64,000 bases of DNA from Bradyrhizobium sp. DOA9 (GTDB lineage Bacteria; Pseudomonadota; Alphaproteobacteria; Rhizobiales; Xanthobacteraceae), in the NCBI RefSeq assembly GCF_000617845.2, contig NZ_DF820425.1:6764741-6828740 (forward strand). Reading direction: 5' to 3'. The notes beneath the pieces are model-generated. The model saw nothing but the letters and a program-made list of their open reading frames with translations. It had not been told where the DNA came from and searched no databases. Shown piece by piece: positions 1 through 8,413 of this stretch. The translations under genes and the position numbers were made by a program. Each line of letters starts with the position of its first letter. Position 1 is the first letter of the stretch.

Positions 1-1752
1 CAGGACCTGATCCGCGAGAAGATCCGCGCCGCCGTCAAGGATCCCGAGACCGCCGCGGCACTGATGCCGGACGACCATCCGTTCGGCGCGAAACGACCCT
101 GCCTCGACACCAATTATTACGCAACCTACAACCGGGCGAACGTCACGCTGGTCAATCTGCGCAAGGAGCCGATCAAGGCGATCACCGCGAGCGGCATCTC
201 CACGAGCGGCCGCAGCTTCGAGCTCGACGTGATCGTCTTCGCGACCGGCTTCGATGCCATGACCGGCGCGATCCGTGCCGTGCATCCGATCACCGGGCGC
301 GGCGGCAAGTCGCTGTCCGACGTCTGGGCGCAGGGGCCGCAGACCTATCTCGGCCTCACCGTCGAGGGCTTCCCGAACTTCTTCATGATCACCGGGCCCG
401 GCAGCCCGTCGGTGCTGTCGAACATGGCGGTGTCGATCGAGCAGCATGTCGACTGGGTGGTCGATCGCCTTGCCGCGCTGCGCGATGCCGGCTTCACCAC
501 GATCGAGCCGACCGAGACGGCACAGGCCGGCTGGAACAGGCACATGGCCGACTGCTCGATGGTGACGCTGCACCGGCTTGCCAACACCTGGTACACGGGC
601 GCCAACGTGCCAGGGAAGGTGCAGGGGCTGATGCCCTATACCGGCGGCGTCGGCCCCTACCGCGGCATCTGCGACGAGGTGGTCAGCCGCGGCATGCTCG
701 GCTTCAAGCTCACCGGCCCCAATGGTGCCACCCAATGCAATGACGGCGAAGTGGTGCGCCTGCAGCCGGACGTGCGGCTGGTGCTGAACCTGCTCGGCTC
801 GCTCAACCTGCCGCCGATCGAGTCGATGGGCGCGGAAGGCGCCCGTGCCTTCGTCAACGAGTTCAACAAGGGCCGGCCTGCGGGGCGGCCCATCGGCGAG
901 ATCGTCGACGGCACCCTGCCCGTCGCCGACGCTGCGTTGCCCTATCGCGTCTACAAGCCGGCAACGCCGGGACCTCATCCGGTCGTGGTCTATTTCCATG
1001 GCGGCGGCTGGGTGCTCGGCGACGAGCAATCGGACGAGCCGTTCTGCCGCGACATGGTGCGGCGGACCGGGATGATGTTCGTCAGCGTCGGCTATCGCCA
1101 CGCCCCGGAGCATCGCTTCCCGACGGCCGCCGAAGACGGCTATGCGGCCACGCGCTGGATCGCCGAGCACGCCGCCGAACTGGGCGGCAGGCCCGGCCCG
1201 GTGCTGGTTGCCGGCTGGAGCGCCGGCGGCAACATCGCCGCCGTTACCTGCCAGCTCGCGCGCGACCGCGGCGGGCCCGCCATCGCCGGCCAGCTTCTGG
1301 TCTGCCCGGTCACCGACTGCAGCTTCGATCGGCCCTCCTATAACGAAAATGGGACCGCCTATTTCCTGACGCGCTCGCTGATGTACTGGTTCTGGGACCT
1401 CTATTGCTCGCCGGCGGACCGCACCGATCCGCGGGTCTCGCCGCTGCGCGGCAAGGTCGCCGGCCTGCCGCCGGCGGTCGTGGTCACCTGCGAGTTCGAT
1501 CCGCTGCGCGACGAGGGCATCGCCTATGCCGAGGCCATGGCGGCCGCCGGCGTCCCGGTCGAGCAGCTCAAGGCCCGCGGCCACTTCCACTCGTCCTTTG
1601 CGATGGTGGACGTGGTGATCACAGGCGTGTCGGGCCGGGTGCAGATGGCGGAGGGCTTGCGGCGCTTCGCCGGGCTGCCGCCGGAGGTCGGTCGCGAGGC
1701 CGATCAGGCACATGACAATCCGGGGCAAAGGATCGCGGCCGCCGCGAGCTGA
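1..1752 (+). CDS. Baeyer-Villiger-type flavin monooxygenase fused to HSL-family esterase (5' end outside window)
   Basis: The frame is open from base 1, so the N-terminus with its FAD and NADPH Rossmann motifs is missing, and the ATG at 64 is internal. Codons 1-245 match the C-terminal part of a class B flavin monooxygenase, including the segment VIVFATGFD (codons 77-85) typical of cyclohexanone-monooxygenase relatives. From about codon 310 the chain is an alpha/beta hydrolase of the hormone-sensitive-lipase family: oxyanion motif HGGGW (333-337), nucleophile elbow GWSAGGN with Ser407, acid Asp500 in CEFDP and base His528 in GHFH. A Baeyer-Villiger enzyme turns a ketone into an ester or lactone, which the fused esterase could hydrolyse. 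The substrate is unknown. The in-frame join shows no stop or frameshift, so this is a true fusion. Confidence 0.85.
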   Translation, partial: QDLIREKIRAAVKDPETAAALMPDDHPFGAKRPCLDTNYYATYNRANVTLVNLRKEPIKAITASGISTSGRSFELDVIVFATGFDAMTGAIRAVHPITGRGGKSLSDVWAQGPQTYLGLTVEGFPNFFMITGPGSPSVLSNMAVSIEQHVDWVVDRLAALRDAGFTTIEPTETAQAGWNRHMADCSMVTLHRLANTWYTGANVPGKVQGLMPYTGGVGPYRGICDEVVSRGMLGFKLTGPNGATQCNDGEVVRLQPDVRLVLNLLGSLNLPPIESMGAEGARAFVNEFNKGRPAGRPIGEIVDGTLPVADAALPYRVYKPATPGPHPVVVYFHGGGWVLGDEQSDEPFCRDMVRRTGMMFVSVGYRHAPEHRFPTAAEDGYAATRWIAEHAAELGGRPGPVLVAGWSAGGNIAAVTCQLARDRGGPAIAGQLLVCPVTDCSFDRPSYNENGTAYFLTRSLMYWFWDLYCSPADRTDPRVSPLRGKVAGLPPAVVVTCEFDPLRDEGIAYAEAMAAAGVPVEQLKARGHFHSSFAMVDVVITGVSGRVQMAEGLRRFAGLPPEVGREADQAHDNPGQRIAAAAS

Positions 1753-1770
1753 GCGGAAACGGCGCGGCCG

Positions 1771-1795
1771 GGAACCCTTTCCCGGCTGGCGCGTT
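1771..1795 (+). promoter_or_regulatory. EcfG (general stress sigma factor)-like promoter
   Basis: GGAAC at 1771-1775 is followed after 16 bases by CGTT at 1792-1795. This matches the GGAAC-N16/17-CGTT pattern known for alphaproteobacterial EcfG promoters. It lies about 90 bases before the start at 1883, pointing towards it. The match is seen in the sequence; stress control is inferred. Confidence 0.55.
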
Positions 1796-1882
1796 GGGGG
1801 CGTGGCATTGAGATGCAGCGACAGGTGTATGGGCCCCGGCACGCGCGCAGGTGTGCTGGGGTCGTCTTTTGCGTGAGGCAGG

Positions 1883-2158
1883 GTGATGGGGGACGTGGTC
1901 GGGGAATCAAAAGTCGATTTCGGCGCGCGTGCGGTGCTGCATAAATGGCCGTCACTTGCCAATCAGCGCCAGCCTGACCGGGAGCCCTATCAGGTCATCG
2001 AAGGCACGCTCGACGATTGCATCTCGGCTTTCATGCAGAAGCCGGCGACGACCCGGCACCTCTATGAGATCCGCACCCTCGCGCAGCCGCCGCTCGTCAC
2101 CGAAAAACTCTCCCCCGAGCACGTCCTCGAGCTGTCGCGCTTGAGGGAATTTCTCTGA
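1883..2158 (+). CDS. conserved small hypothetical protein, 91 residues
   Basis: A short soluble protein with no domain I can name. The frame opens GTG-ATG, so translation may begin at 1883 or at ATG 1886; an AGG-rich stretch lies just upstream. The sequence is mixed and charged, with no signal peptide or membrane segment, and codon third positions are GC-rich as in neighbouring genes. An EcfG-like promoter lies upstream and another separates it from the next gene, so the two are probably small general-stress genes with separate promoters. Function unknown. Confidence 0.65.
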   Translation: MMGDVVGESKVDFGARAVLHKWPSLANQRQPDREPYQVIEGTLDDCISAFMQKPATTRHLYEIRTLAQPPLVTEKLSPEHVLELSRLREFL

Positions 2159-2181
2159 CGGCGTTCACAAGCGCGCGAGCA

Positions 2182-2207
2182 GGAACCTTCTTCCGGTTCT
2201 TCCCGTT
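2182..2207 (+). promoter_or_regulatory. EcfG-like promoter
   Basis: GGAAC at 2182-2186 is followed after 17 bases by CGTT at 2204-2207, again within the EcfG spacing rule. It starts 62 bases before the start at 2244. Two independent matches within 450 bases, each just before a small gene and in the right direction, strengthen both calls. Confidence 0.5.
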
Positions 2208-2243
2208 GTCAGGGATCGGAAGCAAGGACGTGAGCGCCTCAAG

Positions 2244-2564
2244 ATGCTTGACGCCGGCGTATCAACACCGATCGTGCCTTACGGAGCGGACCAGACCTTG
2301 TTCGTGGTGGTCGATCGCCGTGACGAGGCGACCGAAATCCGCATCGAGCGCGGCGACCTCGACGCCACCATCAGCGAGCTCGTCGCCGGCTGCTTCAACG
2401 ATCCTGTCAAGGTGATCTCGTTCAACACGCTCGAGCATTGGATGAAGGACATCTCGAGCGACGTCGTCGGCGAGATCCGTGCGCGCTGCGACATCTACGG
2501 AATAGAGCTCCCCGATTATCTCAGCGATTTCGTCGAAAGCCATTCCCAAAGCACGATGAAATGA
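2244..2564 (+). CDS. conserved hypothetical protein, 106 residues
   Basis: Soluble acidic protein of 106 residues with no recognised domain. The ATG at 2244 follows a GGAAGCAAGGA-like ribosome-binding stretch. The middle (FNDPVKVISFNTLEHW) looks like a folded domain, and codon third positions are GC-rich, so the gene is probably real. An EcfG-like promoter ends 36 bases upstream, which suggests a role in the general stress response. Function unknown. Confidence 0.7.
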   Translation: MLDAGVSTPIVPYGADQTLFVVVDRRDEATEIRIERGDLDATISELVAGCFNDPVKVISFNTLEHWMKDISSDVVGEIRARCDIYGIELPDYLSDFVESHSQSTMK

Positions 2565-2587
2565 GGCTCGATTTGCCGAAGGGACGG

Positions 2588-2743
2588 CTAGTTGCGGCGC
2601 TGCCTGCCGGCGATGACTTCGATCTCGCGGCGGCGTTCGCCGGCGAAGGTGAGGAGCTTTTCGATCGTCAGCGAATCCGTGATCCGTTTGGCGAGCCGCT
2701 CGGCGCGCGCAGCCTGATCTTCGAGATGCTGGATCGTGTTCAA
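2588..2743 (-). CDS. small hypothetical protein, 51 residues, TTG start
   Basis: A short minus-strand frame begins with TTG at 2743, six bases after a strong Shine-Dalgarno run GGGGGAGG (2750-2757), and ends at TAG 2588. The product is a highly charged, probably helical peptide (starts NTIQHLEDQAARAERLAK, ends with Arg/Asn), 51 residues. It is convergent with the 2244 gene, and its stop lies 23 bases beyond that gene's stop. No family recognised. The strong ribosome-binding site and helical, codon-biased composition support it; the length and TTG start are the doubts. Confidence 0.55.
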   Translation of the reverse strand: MNTIQHLEDQAARAERLAKRITDSLTIEKLLTFAGERRREIEVIAGRQRRN

Positions 2744-2846
2744 GCGTAGCCTCCCCCAAAGCCCCGAATTGTGCGGACGGCCATGGTGCGTGAGAAGCCG
2801 CTAACAGCCGGTTAAGCGCGCCGCATCGGTCGCGACGCAGGGCGCC

Positions 2847-3365
2847 CTATTGCACGACCTCGAGCCTGACATTGGTGATGCCCTTGTCGACCATGCCGAG
2901 CGCCTCGGCGGCGGACGGCGAGATGTCGACCACACGTCCGCGCACGAAGGGCCCGCGATCGTTGACCCTGACCGTGACGAAACGCCCCGAGGAGGTCTCG
3001 GTGACGCGCAGCTTGGTGCCGAACGGCAGGGTGGGATGCGCCGCGGTCAATTCGTTCTTGTCGAACTTCTCTCCGCTCGCGGTCTCCGTATCCGAATAGA
3101 AGCTGGCGAGGCCGTGCGAAGCGGTCTGCCTTGCGTCACGGTCAGGGATACGCACCCGGCTCATCGGGCGTGGATGCAGCGCGGCCACCCGGTGCGGGCG
3201 CTCCACGGCGGCCTGCCGGGTCGTTCCGGCCAGATCAGCTTTCTGGCGGCCGACGGGCGATTGCGAGCAGGCAGCGAGCGATGCAGCCCCCAGGACGGCG
3301 AGCAATAACCGGCTCGAGCTTGCCAGCGACATCCGGGCAGTTTCGGCACTTGCAATGCGAGACAT
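2847..3365 (-). CDS. rlpA: RlpA-family septal ring lytic transglycosylase, lipoprotein
   Basis: A 172-residue envelope lipoprotein with one double-psi beta-barrel domain. The start at 3365 is chosen because GGAGGG lies 7 bases upstream, although the frame is open further out. A hydrophobic signal peptide ends in the lipobox SLAAC (Cys33). The barrel domain follows from about residue 90, with GLASFYSDTETASGEKF, the PFGTKLRV strand and VNDRGPFVRGRVVDIS, all RlpA hallmarks. RlpA enzymes cleave glycan strands lacking stem peptides, or bind them, at the division site. This copy lacks a C-terminal SPOR domain, so septal targeting would need another route. Confidence 0.88.
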   Translation of the reverse strand: MSRIASAETARMSLASSSRLLLAVLGAASLAACSQSPVGRQKADLAGTTRQAAVERPHRVAALHPRPMSRVRIPDRDARQTASHGLASFYSDTETASGEKFDKNELTAAHPTLPFGTKLRVTETSSGRFVTVRVNDRGPFVRGRVVDISPSAAEALGMVDKGITNVRLEVVQ

Positions 3366-3562
3366 GATGCGCCCTCCGAACAACCGCAATTTTCGGTGGG
3401 CAATGAGGGCAGAACCTTGTCGGAACAAAAGCGGCCCTGGGGCCGCGGCCGTTTCGCTCCGCGTTGTGGCGATTCTACCACAGGGGCCTGTTCAGAATCG
3501 GGACAGATCGGCCCCCTTAAGGCGCGATGAAATGAGGCTGATCCCGCAACGATGGAGATTCG

Positions 3563-3740
3563 CTCCCTCTCGCTTGCGGGAGAGGGTTGGGGAGAGGGTG
3601 CTTCCGCAATGGGACAATCTCCCCAAGAGGAGAAAGCCCTCTCCCGGCGCTTCGCCATAGCCGAGGCTTCGCCTCGGCGTTGCTTGAGCACGGCCGCCGA
3701 TGGCGGCCTATGCCTCTCCCGCAAGCAAGCGGGAGAGGTG
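3563..3740. repeat. dispersed palindromic intergenic repeat, family A
   Basis: About 180 bases of nested inverted repeats: CTCTCGCTTGCGGGAGAG at the left, CTCTCCCGC...GCGGGAGAG at the right, and a GCCGAGGCTTCGCCTCGGC hairpin inside. The words GAGAGGGTTGGGGAGAGGG and CCGCAATGGGACA recur at 60914-60951, so this is a family. It fills most of the 440-base gap between rlpA and the malic enzyme gene. No gene is seen in that gap. Confidence 0.75.
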
Positions 3741-3805
3741 AACGAACCGCGGCAACACCAGAAGCCTGGCGAGCGCCTAACCAGATCAACTATCGGCCTG
3801 ATCCG

Positions 3806-5458
3806 TCAGTACTTCGGCTCGTACATCTGCGACTGGACCAGCGCCTTCACATCGTTGGGCGCAGGTCCGTCCGCGAGCCCGCGCTGGTAGGCCACGTCGG
3901 CGACCGCCGCCGCGATGCGGATGGAGACCTCGCGGATGCGCGGCAGCGCCGGATAGAGGCTGCCCTGGGCGAGGTCCTCCTTGCCGACGCAATCGGCGAG
4001 CGCATGGGCCGCCGCCATGAACATCTCGTCGGTTACGAGGCGCGAGCGGCTGGCGATGACGCCGAGGCCGACGCCCGGGAAGATGTAGGAATTGTTGCCC
4101 TGGCGCGGCACGAAGCTGCGGCCGTTGAGCTTGACCGGATCATATGGGCTGCCGCAGGCGAACAGCGCGCGCCCTTCGGTGTAGCGATAGGCATCCTCCG
4201 CCGAGCACTCGGCCTTCGAGGTCGGATTGGAGAGCGCGAACACGATCGGCTGCTCGTTGAGCTCGGCCATCGCCTTGAGCACCTCGGGCGTGAAGGCGCC
4301 GCCGACCGCGGCGACGCCGATGATCGCGGTCGGCTTCAGCGTCTTGATCGCGGTGAGGAAGTCGGCGATCGGCGCCTGGTCAGCGTGCGCATAGCGCAGC
4401 TTGTGGCCATGCAGACCCTCGCGCCCCGCAACGACGAGGCCGCGGGAATCCACCAGCCAGTTGCGGCGAAGCGCGTCCGCCTCGGACGCTCCCTCCGCCA
4501 TCATGGCGGAGACCACGAGGTCGGCGATGCCGGTCGCCGCCTCGCCCGCGCCGAGGAACAGGATCTTCTGATCCTTCAGCTTGCCGCCGGAGATTCGCAG
4601 GCCTGAGAACAGGCCGGCGAGCGCCACCGCCGCGGTGCCCTGGATGTCGTCGTTGAAGACGCAGGCTTCGTCCCGGTATTTGTGCAGCAGCTTGAACGCC
4701 GAATGATTGGCGAAGTCCTCGAATTGGATCAGCACGCCCGGAAACGTCTTGCGCGCGGCTTGCATGAACTCGTCGACGAAGCTGTCATAGGCCTCGCCGG
4801 TCAGCCGCCGCTCGCGCAGGCCGAGATAATAGGGATCGTTCAACAGCTCTTCGTTGTTGGTGCCGACATCGAGCACGATCGGCAGGCACGCTTCCGGGTG
4901 CACGCCGGCGCAGGCGGAATAGAGCGACAGCTTGCCGACGGGGATACCCATGCCGTTGGCACCGAGATCGCCCAATCCCAAAATGCGCTCGCCGTCGGTG
5001 ACGACGATCAGCCTGGCCTGGTAGGGCCAGTTCTTCAGGATCTCCGCGACCTGGCCGCGGTCGCGCGAGGAGATGAACATGCCGCGCGGCCGCTGGAAGA
5101 TCAGGCCGTACTTCTGGCAGGCAAGCCCGACCGTCGGCGTGTAGATGATCGGCTGGATCTCGTCGATATTGTCGACGACGACACGGAAGAACAGCGCCTC
5201 GTTGCGGTCATGGAGCGCGTTCAGGGCGACGTATTTTTCCAGATCCGTCGGCAGCGCGCGCAGATTGGTGAGCACGCGCTGAGCCTGCGTCTCCATCGTC
5301 AGCACGCAGGGCGGCAACAGGCCGCGCAGGCCGAGCATCTCGCGCTCCGCTTCCGTGAAGGCGGTGCCCTTGTTGAGCAGGGGATCGCGCAGCAGCGTCA
5401 TGCCGTGCGCAGTCTCGGATGATGGCGGTTGGGCAGCTACGCGGGCAGGCCTGTTCAC
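3806..5458 (-). CDS. NAD-type malic enzyme (oxaloacetate-decarboxylating)
   Basis: About 550 residues, the length of E. coli MaeA-type malic enzymes. Converts malate to pyruvate and CO2 with reduction of NAD(P). Visible landmarks are TPTVGLACQKYG and RGMFISSRDRGQ in the malate-binding half, VVTDGERILGLGDLGANGMG, the metal-binding stretch IQFEDFANHSAF...FNDDIQGTA, the dinucleotide-binding GAGEAATGIADL, and FALSNPTSKAECSAEDAY. It lacks the phosphotransacetylase-like extension of the large rhizobial DME/TME enzymes. GTG at 5458 is chosen because GGGGGA stands 5 bases upstream; TTG 5470 overlaps that site. Single gene flanked by repeats. Cofactor preference cannot be told from sequence alone. Confidence 0.9.
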   Translation of the reverse strand: MNRPARVAAQPPSSETAHGMTLLRDPLLNKGTAFTEAEREMLGLRGLLPPCVLTMETQAQRVLTNLRALPTDLEKYVALNALHDRNEALFFRVVVDNIDEIQPIIYTPTVGLACQKYGLIFQRPRGMFISSRDRGQVAEILKNWPYQARLIVVTDGERILGLGDLGANGMGIPVGKLSLYSACAGVHPEACLPIVLDVGTNNEELLNDPYYLGLRERRLTGEAYDSFVDEFMQAARKTFPGVLIQFEDFANHSAFKLLHKYRDEACVFNDDIQGTAAVALAGLFSGLRISGGKLKDQKILFLGAGEAATGIADLVVSAMMAEGASEADALRRNWLVDSRGLVVAGREGLHGHKLRYAHADQAPIADFLTAIKTLKPTAIIGVAAVGGAFTPEVLKAMAELNEQPIVFALSNPTSKAECSAEDAYRYTEGRALFACGSPYDPVKLNGRSFVPRQGNNSYIFPGVGLGVIASRSRLVTDEMFMAAAHALADCVGKEDLAQGSLYPALPRIREVSIRIAAAVADVAYQRGLADGPAPNDVKALVQSQMYEPKY

Positions 5459-5660
5459 GAATTCCCCCAAGAAGTCTTATTGAACCGCAGGCATTGTCGG
5501 CCAGCGCTCCAGTGAGATCAAGGACGGAGAGACTCGGGGGTCGATTGTGATCTCGCACCGCAGCGAGAGCTTTGCGAACGACCGGCAGTTGCGCATGAAA
5601 AGGTTAACGCGGCAACTTCTCCTCATTGAGAGGTACTGGGAGCCGCGCCTCCTTCCCTCT

Positions 5661-5761
5661 CGTCATTCCGGGGCGCGCGACAGCGCGAACCCGGAATCCA
5701 TCGAGCAACGATCTCCGCAGCCGGATGGATTCTTGGCGACCCGTCGCGACCCGGGATGACG
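5661..5761. repeat. intergenic inverted repeat, family B (CGTCATTCCGG ends)
   Basis: Begins CGTCATTCCGGGGCGCGC and ends CCGGGATGACG, so the outer 11 bases are an inverted repeat with one mismatch. GCGCGAACCCGGAATCCA lies in the left half. A half copy sits at 26616-26660 beside ilvC. It occupies the gap between the convergent ends of the channel and malic enzyme regions and could act as a transcription-terminating hairpin. The rest of 5459-5806 shows no gene. Confidence 0.7.
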
Positions 5762-5806
5762 ATTGCCTTCGAAAGCCTTCAAATGAGGACGCGTCATGCG
5801 GCGCTT

Positions 5807-8140
5807 CTATCCAGTCGCCCGCCGGGGTGTCAGATTGGCAGCGCTGTCCGCCGGCGGCGCGATTTGCATCAAAATGGTCTGAGCGGCGGATGCGACCTCG
5901 ATGCCGTTCTGCTGGAAGCGCAGCTTCATGCGGCGGTTGAATTCGCGCTGAACCGGCCAGCGCCCGGCTTCGGTGCAGCGGATCTGGCCGACGATGGACA
6001 CCATCGCACCGTCCACCTTGTCGACGCCCCACAGATCGAGGTCGCCGCGGATGAGCGCGCGGAATTCCGGCTCGCGGCGCATCTCGTCGACGATGTCCTT
6101 GAGGATCTGGCCGGCGCGGTCGGTGTCTTCCTTGTAGGCGACGTTGACGCTGACCGAGGCGTTGCCGGCGCCGCGGCTGGCATTGGTGATGGTCGTGACC
6201 GCGCTGAACGGCACGATGTGCACGGCACCGTCGCCGGCGCGCAGGCGGATGGTGCGGATCGAGACGTTCTCGACGACGCCCGACAGCCCCGACACGCTGA
6301 CGGTATCGCCGACCTGCACCGTATTCTCCAGCAGCAGGAACAGGCCGGTAATGAGATCCTGCACCAGCTTCTGCGAGCCGAAGCCGATCGCGATGCCGAC
6401 GATGCCGGCGCCCGCCAGCAGCGGGGCCACATTGACGCCGATCTCGCTCAAGGCCGTGAGGCCGACGATTGTCGCGATCAGGCAGAGCAGCGCGGTGCGC
6501 AGCATCGGCTGGAAGGTGCGCAACCGCGCGGCGCGGGCATAGTGCCCGTCCTGCGACAACGTATTGATCTGGCGGTCCAGGAGCGCATTGCTGGCTTCCC
6601 AGATCGCCGCTGCGATGAACACGGCGAGGCCGATGGTCACCACGGCCGAGATCAGCCGGCTGCCGATCTGGCCGCCGTAAAACCAGACGATCGCGTCCAC
6701 GCCCCAGACTTCGAGCACCGCCACGAAGCCGATGAAGGCGATCACGCCGGATACGATCCTGCGCAGCAGCGGCAGATAACGGTTGGCACGAATCTCGAGG
6801 CCGGGAAAGCGCTGGAGGATCTCCGGCTTGATGCGGAAGCCGCGGTCGATCAGGCTCAGCGTCAGCATGATGACGACACGCGTGATCAGCGCCACTGCGA
6901 TGGTGCCGACGAAATATTGCAGCAGCAGCGAATAGCCGTTGCGGATGTTCAGCGCCCACACCGCCCACAGCGCGAGGTCGAGCGCGATGGCAAGATAGTG
7001 CCAGCCGCCGGCGATGCGATTGCGCAAGCGGGCCGCGATCCCCTGCCGCTCGGCCGGCGCGCGGATGGCATCGGCGACCTGACGGCGGCATTGCAGGATG
7101 ATGACGGCGATGAAGAGGTGCACGACCAGCATCACCATGCGCAGCAGCGCGGCATAGCCGGCGCGGTGCAGGCCGAGCAGCAGCGCCACATTGGCAAGGG
7201 CGATGCCGGAGACGCCGACGCCGACGATGCGGCGCGCCCAGATCTCGATATAGGCGGCGGTCTCCGCGCGCACCGGAAACAGGCCGAACGGTCCGGCCAG
7301 CGCCCGGACCATGCAGATCAGCCCGCGCGAGAACGCATAGGCGTTGACCACGGCCAGGATCACGAGGCGAACGGTGGTGGGCTGGCCGATCTCCGTGCCG
7401 AGGAGCGCGGTGGCGATGCCGACGAAGACGACCACCGGCAGCAGCTCGAGCACGAAGCGTCCCAGCACGAAGGGCAGCCGCGACAAGACCTGCCACACGC
7501 GCGCGAGGCTGTGGCGGCGCCTGTTCAACTCGGGCGCCGGAGTGACGTCGGCCACCGACGACGGCGGGTCGGCGCTGGGCAGCACCTGCGCGGGCAGGCG
7601 CGCCGTCTGCGGCACGCGTCCTTCCAGGAATGCGACCGGGCGGCGGATCAGACGAAAGATCACCCACTCGGCCGCAAGGGCGCAACCGAGCACCAGCGCC
7701 AGCTTCCAGGCGATCTCGATCAGGAGGTTGTAGGCGGTGGGATCGTTCGCGGTGCGCAGAAACCAGTAATAGAACGCCGGAAAATGCGTGAGCGTCCGCG
7801 CGATGCTGGCGATCTCGCCCGATATCTCCTGGATCTCCTCCGATACCGTGAGCAGGAGTTGTGCGACAAGGCCGTCGGTCGCCAGCGGGATCGGCGATTT
7901 CTGCTCGGACGGGGCGGCTGCCGGCTGCTGCGGACCCGATGCGTTGGCGATTGTCCGCAGCGTATCGATCATTTGCGCGCGCTTCTTGTCGTCCTGCAGC
8001 GTATCCAACGCACGCCTGGCTTCGTCGGGCGATAGCGCCGCGGCACTGCTCGCGGCCGGCGCGTCGGCGCGGGCGCAGGAGAGAGACGAGATCGCGAGAA
8101 AAAGAGCGGCGAGAAGCGCCGGGAGAAGCTTTTGCGACAC
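5807..8140 (-). CDS. MscS-family mechanosensitive channel, YbiO-like
   Basis: About 777 residues, near the length of E. coli YbiO. Start taken at GTG 8140, since AGGGAA precedes it; the open frame extends to 8203 without better signals. A signal peptide (LLPALLAALFLAISSLSCARA) leads to a periplasmic stretch, then roughly ten hydrophobic segments, then the MscS core. The pore-lining helix and beta domain carry GAGIVGIAIGFGSQKLVQD, LLENTVQVGDTVSVSG and the HIVPFSAVTTITNASRG strand. Such channels open when membrane tension rises and release solutes on osmotic downshock. It is monocistronic as far as the sequence shows. Confidence 0.88.
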   Translation of the reverse strand: MSQKLLPALLAALFLAISSLSCARADAPAASSAAALSPDEARRALDTLQDDKKRAQMIDTLRTIANASGPQQPAAAPSEQKSPIPLATDGLVAQLLLTVSEEIQEISGEIASIARTLTHFPAFYYWFLRTANDPTAYNLLIEIAWKLALVLGCALAAEWVIFRLIRRPVAFLEGRVPQTARLPAQVLPSADPPSSVADVTPAPELNRRRHSLARVWQVLSRLPFVLGRFVLELLPVVVFVGIATALLGTEIGQPTTVRLVILAVVNAYAFSRGLICMVRALAGPFGLFPVRAETAAYIEIWARRIVGVGVSGIALANVALLLGLHRAGYAALLRMVMLVVHLFIAVIILQCRRQVADAIRAPAERQGIAARLRNRIAGGWHYLAIALDLALWAVWALNIRNGYSLLLQYFVGTIAVALITRVVIMLTLSLIDRGFRIKPEILQRFPGLEIRANRYLPLLRRIVSGVIAFIGFVAVLEVWGVDAIVWFYGGQIGSRLISAVVTIGLAVFIAAAIWEASNALLDRQINTLSQDGHYARAARLRTFQPMLRTALLCLIATIVGLTALSEIGVNVAPLLAGAGIVGIAIGFGSQKLVQDLITGLFLLLENTVQVGDTVSVSGLSGVVENVSIRTIRLRAGDGAVHIVPFSAVTTITNASRGAGNASVSVNVAYKEDTDRAGQILKDIVDEMRREPEFRALIRGDLDLWGVDKVDGAMVSIVGQIRCTEAGRWPVQREFNRRMKLRFQQNGIEVASAAQTILMQIAPPADSAANLTPRRATG

Positions 8141-8206
8141 GCAGATTCCCTGGAAAAAATGAATGCGCCCGCGGGCGGCGTGGCCGTCACCGCCGAAGCA
8201 CATCCG

Positions 8207-8413
8207 TCATGTCGGATTGGCGTTATTCGCCTCCAGCCTGTGTCGGAAGTTGGCCAGTGGGACGACATTCTCTTGGCATTTGCCGCAATGCAGGATCGGG
8301 AGCTGATGTCCCGTCAGCGCGCTAAGACCCGTTTGCGGATCAACCAGGAGGATCAAGAAGAGCGGGATGTCGAAGAACTTTGGTGCGGCAGCCTTCACGG
8401 CCATCCAACACAA
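8207..8413 (-). CDS. possible small protein with CGKC motif, 68 residues
   Basis: A minus-strand frame begins near 8413 (possible internal starts exist) and ends at TGA 8207, just before the channel gene on the same strand. It has a hydrophobic stretch (FFDIPLFLILLVD), then HCGKCQENVVPLANFRHR, a Cys-x-x-Cys pair like a small metal or redox site. Codon third positions are GC-rich. No clear ribosome-binding site was found. The composition looks protein-like, but no family is recognised, so this is a tentative call. Confidence 0.4.
   Translation of the reverse strand: MCWMAVKAAAPKFFDIPLFLILLVDPQTGLSALTGHQLPILHCGKCQENVVPLANFRHRLEANNANPT

Noticed and set aside
5756..8035. A 759-codon plus-strand frame.
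   Set aside because: Antisense to the MscS-family channel, with the same antisense composition and no domain.
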